In this document: positions 56,126-64,000 of the stretch, piece by piece
Numbering within the stretch: position 1 is the stretch's first letter
Layout: every line of letters begins with the position of its first letter
Notes under the pieces: model-generated
The model's input: the letters and a program-made list of their open reading frames with translations, nothing else
Database searches by the model: none
What the model was told of the DNA's origin: nothing
Made by a program: the position numbers and the translations under genes
From: Fagopyrum homotropicum
Taxonomy: Eukaryota; Streptophyta; Magnoliopsida; Caryophyllales; Polygonaceae
Direction of reading: 5' to 3'
Assembly: GCA_033239125.1 (NCBI GenBank)
Contig: BSWB01000005.1
Location: 17,847,447-17,911,446, forward strand
DNA: 64,000 bases

Positions 56126-58327
56126 ATGTCTAGCCGAGGAAGACGTTCCGTTAGCGGTGCCGGTCCTTCATCCGGCGAAGGTTTTATTCGAGAACAGCAT
56201 TCCGTTAGCGGTCCTCTAACCGGTTCGGATTTAAGGCGAGACTTATTAAGTGGAGATCACGAGATCTTCGAGGAGGAGGAGGATATCAAGGAATCACCTA
56301 CTTTCCCCAACACCCAAGGATCCGAGACCCAATTCACGGAGGAGCCGGAGCCGGAGGAGCCGCCGTTGAACAGCACTCAACTAACGGCGGCGGTCTTCCG
56401 ATTTTGGTTTACAAAAGGTGCTCCCGATGCCAACGGAGTTTTCTATGCCAAATGCAATTTTTGTGCGGCACTATATAAGCACAAAAAGGGAGAAGGCTAC
56501 GGGAACTACAAGAGGCATATCCGGAACAAGCATCCCGAGAAAATGGGATTAGCACGAGGGCAAACACAACTTACCGGGTACGCATCTACTTTTAACCAAC
56601 CTCCTTCTCTATTTACATATGATCGTTCTTCTTCTATGGATGCATTTTCGGAAATGTTGGCCGTAGATTCTTTAGCATTTAGTTTTGCACAAAATGTTGG
56701 TTTTAATGATTGGATGCAAAATCATGCTCAACCCGCATATAAACCGATTTCTCGCCAAACCGCTAAAAGAAAAATGATGCATAAATATAAAATTCGTAAA
56801 GAAGAATTGATTAAATATTTTATGGACAATGGTGATATTCAAGTTTCTATTTGTAGTGATATTTGGACCGACGGTTTTCAAAAAAATTCATATATGGGTA
56901 TTACTTGTCATTTTTTTGATAAATTTTGGATTTTAAATAAAAGAGTTTTAGCATTACGAGTTTTCAACGAACAACACACCGCCCAAAACATTGTCCGTTT
57001 GATTGCAAATGTTTTGGAAGAATATAGATTAGTTTCACGAGTTTTTTCAATCGGTTTTGACAACGCCTCCGCTAACACGGCTTCCATTAGAGATTTACCC
57101 AACTATTGTAAGCCGACGATTGGAGGTAACATTTTTCACATTAGGTGTGCCGCTCATATTTTAAACTTGTGTGTTCAAGATGGTTTAGCATACGTTGGAC
57201 ATTTAGTACAACCTATTCGAAATATTCTTAATGAACTTTGGTCTAAAAAAAGTGTACGTACTAAATGGTATGCATATTGTAAACAAAATAACGTTTATCC
57301 TAAAAAATTTCCAAAAGATGTTTGTACAAGATGGAACTCTACTTACAAAATGATTTACAAATCATATGAATATCGAGAACTTTTAAGTGGTTTTGCCGCA
57401 CAACATATTGACAGTAATTTTGTTTTCGGTGAATCATGGATTTTAGCAAAAGATGTAATGGAGGTTTTTTAATATTTTTATGATGCTACTAACACTTTTA
57501 GTTATGTTTATACACCAACTTCAAACATATTTTGTTATGTAGCAATTAATATTGCATTTGCAATTCAACAAGGTCTTTTAATTGAAAATATTTCACAAGC
57601 TATACGTACAATGCGAACTAAATGGTTAGATTATTATACAACCATTCCCGATGTTTTTCTTGTTGCATTTGTGTTAGACCCAAGACGTAAAATAGATGGT
57701 TTAAAACAATTTTTAGAAAGTTATTATGAATTTTTAGGTTTAGAACAACATCCCGATTGTCATGTTTCTACCATAATTGCTAATGTTAGAAAATTATTTG
57801 ATGAATTATTGGTTCAATATCGTGTTTCCGATTGTGGTCAATCTTCTCAACCCCCTCCTCGTCCTTCATCTTCAAGTTCATCTAAATTTAAATCAATTAC
57901 TAGAGATTTGTTTGGCCCGAAAAGGGCAAAAACCACATCGAGTTCCAACTCGGAACTCGACAAATATCTAACCATTTCTTTTGAGTTTGTCAATGATGAA
58001 GAAGAGGAGGATTTCAACATATTAGAATGGTGGAGCCGACCGGAGAGAATGAGGTTCCCTACCCTCTCAAGGATCGCGGCACAAATTCTCGCCGTTCCCG
58101 CCTCAACGGTAGCGGTTGAGCAAACCTTTAGCCGGAGTGGAAAGGTGCTCGATCCGACGAGATCAAACATGTTGCCCGAGACGTTGGAGGCACAAATCCT
58201 CCTAGCCGATTGGAGGAAAGCGGAAATGCGAACACAAAAGAACAACCTCTCGGCGGAGGAAGGCGACGAAGATGACGACGAGCGTCAACAAAAGCCATCG
58301 GATGTATCGGCGGGAGAGTCCGACTAA
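56126..58327 (+). pseudogene. hAT transposase with a single in-frame stop
   Basis: A 733-codon frame with one internal TAA at 57470-57472 (codon 449). Residues 1-80 are Ser/Glu-rich. A BED zinc finger has C110, C113, H131 and H136. The RNase H-like catalytic region includes SICSDIWTDGF (D245), SIGFDNASANT (D312) and the RCAAHILNL block (C341, H344). After the stop the frame continues YFYDATNTFSYVYTPTS and reaches the hATC dimerisation domain at about residues 634-696 (LEWW, RIAAQILAVPAS, VEQTFSRSGKVLD). An acidic tail ends at 58327. The protein would cut and rejoin the element ends. The stop lies in a T-rich stretch. As sequenced it would give a truncated protein lacking dimerisation. Confidence 0.93.
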
Positions 58328-58452
58328 GGTAAGGGCCAATCGGGGATATAAACAAAGGTAAGAGAACTACGTGGGCTTTGATTCCTCCTCCCCGAGAGGA
58401 TACGTAGGCAACCGGGATTCCGGTTCAAGCCCAATTCTTCCCTTTTTTTTTT

Positions 58453-58700
58453 TTTAAAGTTTAAGACTTAAACTTAAAAAGAAGAAAATAAACTAATAAA
58501 AAGATGACTTAAACTTAAAAAAATTGGATTTAAACTTTAAGTTTAAGTCCAATTTTTTTAAGTTTTTATTAGTTTATTTTCTTCTTTTTTAAGTTTAAGT
58601 CCTATTTTTTATTAGTTTATTTTCTTCTTCTTTTTTAAGTTTAAGTCCAATTTTTATCTTCTATTTATTTTCTTATTTTTTAAAGTTTATTTCCATTATT
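58453..58700. repeat. Degenerate AAGTTTAAGT / ACTTAAACTT repeats
   Basis: Short direct and inverted copies of TTTTTAAGTTTAAGTC and TTATTAGTTTATTTTCTTCTT fill the 3' part of the hAT element. This could form long stems in RNA. Confidence 0.7.
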
Positions 58701-60382
58701 TTTTTTTAATAGTGAGGTGGCCGACCCGTCGACCCGCCGGGTCTGACCCGTGACCCGGCGGGTCCGACCCGTGGACATGCTTATATTCACACTTACTAAT
58801 GATACTTATTTTGTGACACGAGGGATTCTCAAACCTCGCCTCCGTCCCCAAGTAACCATCAGGAATGGATCCGATGCACCTCACCTTGTACCTGTATAGT
58901 GTGGGTATAGAGAACCTCCAAGTCTCATGTCAGAGTTGGGCAGTGATGTCACCGCCCATTATACATGCACTTGGGCCAAAAAAAATAATAAAGGTCGTCC
59001 TCTGCATGTTACAATTATTAAACAATCAACACACACCACTACCATCATTCACCTAACATCTAGAAACCAACTAAGTAAGTCCCAACGACTTACCTGAATC
59101 AAATCTCAAATCCCGTTATCTCGACTCGGTCTGTAATCGCAGAAACTCAACCGTCTGTTATAAAAGGCAAGTGGATCAATAATGTATCCCACTTTCGTAG
59201 AAGTCTCCGACTTCTAAGATACCAAAATCAATCATAAGATAAATTAGCAAGATACCCTCATAAGGGTAAATGACCATTTTACCCCTGGTTCCGAAACTCT
59301 AGAAATTTCATAACAAAGTTCTAAACTATTCTTTAGAACTAAAATTCGCACTCTAACTCTCAAAAGGAAGTATGCTAAAGATTTAGAAGTGTTAATCACA
59401 TTCTTGACTTTCATAATCGTTAAGGTCCAACTTTGGCTTAAGATACGTGGCTCGAAAAAAAATATAAAAATTCCACAAAAGTATTCTAGGATTTCTATGC
59501 TATGCACTCTACTTATAGAAGCAAATAATTCCCATAACTACCCCACCACAACTCGTACACAAATCTCCAAAGATGGTTCCAAAATCTAGAAGTTACATAC
59601 TTAGCCATATAATCACTTCTTTTCTAAAAACTGCATTACTACCCTACTTCGGAGAATCATAAGTCCGAAATTAACCGTTGGATCGTCCTCAAAACGTGAC
59701 AAGATAAATTACAGTATATGAACTATAATCCATCAAAATTTCATGTTTATCAGAATTATCTAACTCATTCAAATGTAGATCCAAAAACTGCTTTAACACA
59801 GTTTTTCCAACACTTAAAATATTTCAGCAACAATAGAAAAATTATCCTAATGGATAGAAGATTAGGGCTGGAAGGGAGCGAGGAGGAGGAAATCTGCAAG
59901 CTTGAAGGTGGTTAGAAGATTAGGGTTGGAATGGCGTTGATGAATGTAGACATGAGGGAGGGGAAGATGCTTTCATTTAATGGATAGAAGTAGGCGTGTC
60001 TGTTGAGGCTAGAAGGAAAGTTGATGGGGCCAACTGGCGTGGAGAGCAAAGGAAGGGCAAGCTTGGATTTGTCATGGGCTAAGCATGGGCTTGTCAAGGC
60101 TTGTCATGGGCTAAGCATGGGCTTGGCAAGGGCCCTCTCATTCTAGTCTTGTAAGAGTGTTTTAAGAAGTGTTTTATATGATCAAACTTCATATAAAATT
60201 ATTGAAATTGGTAAAAAGTATTTTATGTGATCAACTCCTCACATAAAATGATAGAATTTGTCAATTGAAATAATTATTGTGAAATTTGTATCATTTTATG
60301 GGAGTTATAATTTCACATAAAATGATAGGATTTATGTTGATTTGGAAATAAAGGAATTTAAAATTCCAGGTATTACAAAGGA

Positions 60383-61017
60383 GGAGTACATTGTATTTAG
60401 AACTAGTATGCACATTGACATACTCTCTTCAAATAGGTATAGAAACTTGTAATATTTCCTTTCACCAATGTAATTTGGTATAAGTGAGCTTTTAGCTTTC
60501 TCTCAACTCACATCGCCATTCACAAGCGTCACTATATTCCACCAGTTGTCGACACACTTAATCAACTAAAATTTGACATTTGATACTCTTTGATTTTTAG
60601 GAATCCTTACCCTTACAAAATACTTTTTCGTTCTCTTAAGTCAACGTTATAGCTCAGTTTGTTCTCAAAAACCATTATACGTAGTTGATATCAAATTTTC
60701 AAATGCAACGGCAATAGATTTAACATCTTTTCTTTCTACCAAAGAAAGTTAAGGCTCAAGTGACAAAGATATTGGTTGAGATACCAATGATGATGGTTCA
60801 CTTTGCTTCAATGTGGCTTGTACATCTATATACAAGGCATTCTTTAAGACTTGATAATACATTTGTTGCAACATTGTCTAAATTTCATCATCAAGTCCTT
60901 CAGAAACGTCAATCCAACAAACGAAGGTTTTTAGCATCAACCTTTTGTATACTTCTTGCACGTTTTGGGTTATAACGACAATCAACTCTATATAATCCCT
61001 ACTTAACCCAAAACCAA
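60383..61017 (-). pseudogene. Old gypsy element: leader and gag/protease remnant
   Basis: Lies on the minus strand between the primer site (61031) and the RT half, on the far side of the solo LTR. No domain is clear. Position and continuity after removing the insertions support this assignment. Confidence 0.4.
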
Positions 61018-61031
61018 GCCTATGATACAAA
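61018..61031 (-). promoter_or_regulatory. Degenerate tRNA-Met primer site of the old gypsy element
   Basis: TTTGTATCATAGGC on the minus strand, four bases after the LTR end, resembles TGGTATCAGAGC with several changes. It is followed by CTTGGTTTTGGG. Confidence 0.5.
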
Positions 61032-61035
61032 CTTC

Positions 61036-61407
61036 TGTAACGCCTTAAAATGGGATAACGCTACAACGCTAGGAATCTGTACAAGAACGCCTTCAGGCTT
61101 TTTAAAAGAAAAATCTTTCATTGAAAAACATAACATAATAAGAACAAAGGAGTCCAACTGTCATCTCAAAATAGAACCAATAAGAGTAAAAAAAATCAAC
61201 GATGACCAAAAGATGACACCAACCTACTAACTCTAAAATCCGTCTGACCTCCATGCTCCTGAACTGCTCCTGAACCTAGTTATGATAACTAGCCCCAACG
61301 TGATAGGGTTAATTTTTCCACTAGACTAAAATGGTACATAATTAATTTATAATACGAACTAGACAAGAAGTAAGCATGCTTCAAAGATGAAATATGAGGG
61401 TGTTACA
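61036..61407 (-). repeat. 5' LTR of the old gypsy element (extent uncertain)
   Basis: TGTAACGCC...GTGTTACA on the plus strand gives inverted ends and a 372-bp candidate LTR. The TGTTACA at 61401 could be chance, in which case the LTR runs further right. The matching 3' LTR was not found near 35600-35830. Confidence 0.45.
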
Positions 61408-62128
61408 CAAACATGTAACTATATCAAAACATTTCAATTGACGATAGTATAATAGCAAACCAATTCTTTCATAATCAACGGAAAAATTATTTTTTTTAAA
61501 ATATCACAAATGCATGACTCACATATTCATGGTTCATAGTTAATAAAATCAACATTTTAAAAAGTATCAAAATCATCAATACAACATATAAATGATGTTA
61601 AGCTTAAATCATGTTCATATAAAAGCCCATAAGTACTAGCCTTAATATGCTTACTCAAACGACACACAAAAACCCGCAAGTGATAACTCAATCAATCAAG
61701 CACTAAAGGATTTGCCAAATCCTTACAATCAACCTATTACATATGTTATCTAGGCTTTAAGTATGTTATCTCTTTAATCGGAAAAATTATATAATAATTG
61801 TTATACGGATTTATTAACTTGCTTTTTTGGTTGTCGGTATATAACTGATATTTTTAGTATCAGATCGGGTTATAGCCTAAAAGTAAGTTATCAAAATAAA
61901 AACTATCAAAGATATGTTGTTTTACCATCTCCTTTATCATTAATTTAATTTATAACTTTCAAAATAATCAATTATATAAATATTTAATATAATGATCGTT
62001 TTAAAGTTAGATTTATTTTCGAAAATCAAATTAAATACTATAGTCTTTTGGAACATAAAATACCTACTTAATTCCCAACACTCCAAAATGATCTTTGCAA
62101 CTTCATGTGCCAGAGGTTGAGCCATTTC
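61408..62128. other. AT-rich unassigned sequence
   Basis: No gene or element was recognised. Short ORFs are AT-driven. Confidence 0.4.
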
Positions 62129-62136
62129 ATATTCAC

Positions 62137-62550
62137 TAGGGGTGTTATACGAGTCGAGCATCAGCATGCTCAAGCTCGACTCGTTTATAAACGAGTCGAG
62201 CATAAATTTTTATACGAGCTTTAAAATGTGTTCATATTCGGCTCGTTTAGAAAGTGAACGAGATTGAGCCAAACTTTTTTCAAACCGAGCCCAATTCAAT
62301 CCCGAATAGCTCGACTAAAATAATGCTAATAAATGTTATTTTAGCCGAAGGAGCCGTACTTTACCCAAACGAGCCGAGCATTGGCATGCCCAAGCTCAAT
62401 TTGTTTATAAACAACTCTAGCATGAGGAGAGTCTAAATTTTGTATGAGCTTTAAAATGTGTTCATATTCGGCTCGTTTAGAAAACAAACAAGCTCAAGCC
62501 GAGATTTTGACGAGCCGAGCCAAAGTAGATTGTATCATATTACACCCATA
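62137..62550. mobile_element. hAT-type MITE, 414 bp
   Basis: Ends are TAGGGGTGT and, reverse complemented, TATGGGTGT. Flanks ATATTCAC (62129-62136) and ATCTTCAC (62551-62558) agree at 7 of 8 bases. The inside has many CGAGTCGAGC/GCTCGACTCG motifs and a unit of about 230 bp present twice, each ending in GCTTTAAAATGTGTTCATAT. Confidence 0.75.
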
Positions 62551-62558
62551 ATCTTCAC

Positions 62559-62631
62559 CATTCATTTATCCAAGCGGAGACGGAGGACTGCGGCCCTGCT
62601 TTAAACGAGATTAATTTTCCTTAAGCGGATA
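62559..62631. other. Spacer between MITE and LTR
   Basis: Short unassigned sequence. Confidence 0.4.
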
Positions 62632-64000
62632 TGGTAACACCCCAAATTCTCAACACTCGGGGCACTACGGGTTAGGATCTCACAATGGGTCCTAACCCTA
62701 GCCTGACAACAACTTCACCGGATCTTGCAACAAGGCACAAATAAAGGTAAAACCAAAATAGATCACTCAAATCCAAAAGAGAAGACTCTCACTCGAGTAC
62801 TACAACAATACGACACTTTGAACTACTAAAAATGCAAAAGAAAGACTGAAATAAAGAAACTCTGAACCCGACTTATAATGTACGGAAATCCGAATGACCA
62901 CTCCGTCCAGATCACTCGGAAGCAACCTGGCCTGCAAGACATCTACAACGACGGATAAAACTGTTAGCTAACAACCTACATATTAGAATAATTGTAACAA
63001 CAACACAAATGTCATTGAAAATATAAAACACTCACCATGGTTACACAAAAGTTCTTTTATTATCTTGTATTAAGTCATACACTTTTTAATTCAACTTATG
63101 TTGTGACACGAGGATCTCCCGAACCTCGCATCTATCCCCGTGTACGAACATGACTGGATCCGATGCACCTCACCGTGCACATGTCTGGGATAGCCGTAGA
63201 GAACCTTTCAGTCTCATGTCAAAGTTGGACAGTGATGTCACCGCCCGTTATACATACACTTGACCACATTACAATAAAGGTAGTCATATTCAGGTTATAG
63301 TTATTAAACACTCAATGCAAAAACCACTATCACAGTTCATGCTAATACGTAGAAAGTTAGCTAAGTAAACCCAAGGGACTTACATGTATCAAGGTAATCC
63401 CAAGTAATCAACACTCTTAGTCCCACAGGAATGAAATTCATTTCCTGGTAATAAGGACACGTGGATCAATCATCTATTCACCATCTAGAAGTTTTTAACT
63501 TCTAGGTCAAATGTGACTATCATAAGTCTAAACCAAACACCAAACAATATTCATGTCCATCAGCAATCCATCCTTTATAACTAGTTCAGAAACTGCTTTA
63601 AAGCAGTTTTCTTATACTTCACGTATATCCTTAACATTCTCAAAACAAATTTAGCCTTAATTCCTCAAGATTCATACTTCTAATCAATTAACTGGGATTC
63701 AATCTAGTTCTGCTAGGTTCCATTCTAACATGATACTAACTACTCTCAACCTTAAACAACGAGAGAAGATCAACGTACCAATACTTGGTACATTTTCGAA
63801 GGATGACGCAATCGTAGGGACAAAGAGGCGTGATCACGAGAGTAAAGAGTCGGCGCGACCGCGGCAGGAAAAAGGTGTGACCGTGAAGACAGGTATTGGA
63901 CGCGACCACGGCAAGGTCGAGGCGCGAATGCAATGACATGTTCAGGTGCGATCTTTGTCGATCGCCGTTGTTGTTCTTCGATCCAAACTATGCAAGGAAA
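62632..64000 (-). repeat. Tekay-like LTR, runs off the window
   Basis: Begins TGGTAACACCCC (one base longer than TGTAACACCCC). It has the reverse-strand copies of the family blocks: CACAATGGGTCC, GTGACACGAGG, GGATCCGATGCACCTCACCG, GTGATGTCACCGCCCG and GCTAATACGTAGAAAG. Whether it is solo or belongs to a complete element lies outside the window. The 63730-63936 frame is within the LTR and is not a gene. Confidence 0.82.

Larger units (their letters stand above)
55769..58783 (+). mobile_element. hAT DNA transposon, 3.0 kb, near intact
   Basis: The terminal repeats begin TAAGGACGTCCACGGGTC (left) and TAAGCATGTCCACGGGTC (right, reverse complement), 16 of 18 identical. The subterminal zones are dense in GACCCG/CGGGTC (55782-55885, 58723-58773), probable transposase-binding sites. 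One transposase gene with a BED finger and a hAT dimerisation domain fills the element. A TATAAATA box (55940-55947) precedes it. The insertion splits a solo LTR. Confidence 0.94.
55296..60377 (-). mobile_element. Tekay-like solo LTR, TSD AAGGA, holding a hAT element
   Basis: On the minus strand it runs TGTAATACCTGG...GGGTGTTACA. AAGGA flanks both sides (55291-55295, 60378-60382). Shared LTR blocks are GGGTCCCGACC (55345), GACACGAGGGATTCTC, GGATCCGATGCACCTCACC, GTGATGTCACCGCCC and a TGACAAG/CATGGGCTT repeat near 60065-60130 that corresponds to the 11-bp array. Without the hAT insertion it is about 2.06 kb. No internal region is present, so it is a solo LTR. Confidence 0.9.

Overview
This is a stretch of plant nuclear DNA, most likely from a eudicot with a repeat-rich genome. 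The evidence is a single OVATE-family gene, plant-type LTR retrotransposons (tRNA-Asp and initiator tRNA-Met primer sites), plant hAT elements, MITEs and low GC content. I cannot name the species. Only one intact host gene is convincing: the OVATE family protein on the minus strand at 29829-30539. Almost everything else is transposable-element sequence, much of it nested.

Layout. 1-588 is unrecognised flank. 589-11730 is a complete-length non-chromoviral Ty3/gypsy element (Athila/Tat type) with 1.8-kb LTRs, a tRNA-Asp primer site and a gag-pol broken by several stops and frameshifts. 12052-14198 is a candidate old DNA transposon carrying a GC-rich gene-like piece that ends at a splice-donor-like site. 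From about 14262 to 24374 there is a three-level nest: a diverged Tekay-like LTR is split by a deletion-derivative gypsy element (16193-24315, minus), which is itself split by a solo LTR (19813-21527, target duplication AGGGG). 24385-26878 holds two more LTR remnants. 27546-29519 is a non-autonomous hAT-like element made of GACCCGA-type and AT-rich repeats. The OVATE gene follows. 30968-35610 holds a broken hAT transposase, two MITEs and another Tekay-like LTR fragment.

The right half is a large nest. An old minus-strand gypsy element (RNase H end at 35828, LTR starting at 61036) is split twice. The first insertion is a Tekay/Del-type chromovirus (36565-54478, plus, target duplication CTTGG), whose 3' LTR holds a young Ty1/copia element (44279-51745, minus, target duplication CACTA). 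The second is a minus-strand Tekay-like solo LTR (55296-60377, target duplication AAGGA), which holds a nearly intact hAT transposon (55769-58783, imperfect 8-bp duplication). A small hAT-type MITE (62137-62550) and the start of another Tekay-like LTR (62632 to the window end) close the region.

Function. No operon or pathway is encoded. The copia polyprotein and the hAT transposase each have one in-frame stop as the only obvious break, so both are recent. The most unusual signals are: a 43-nt copy of the 5' half of initiator tRNA-Met inside the chromovirus, which is primed by that same tRNA; sets of hairpins in the copia LTR, three of which share one identical loop; and a GGGACGA hairpin placed just upstream of polypurine tracts in two unrelated gypsy lineages.
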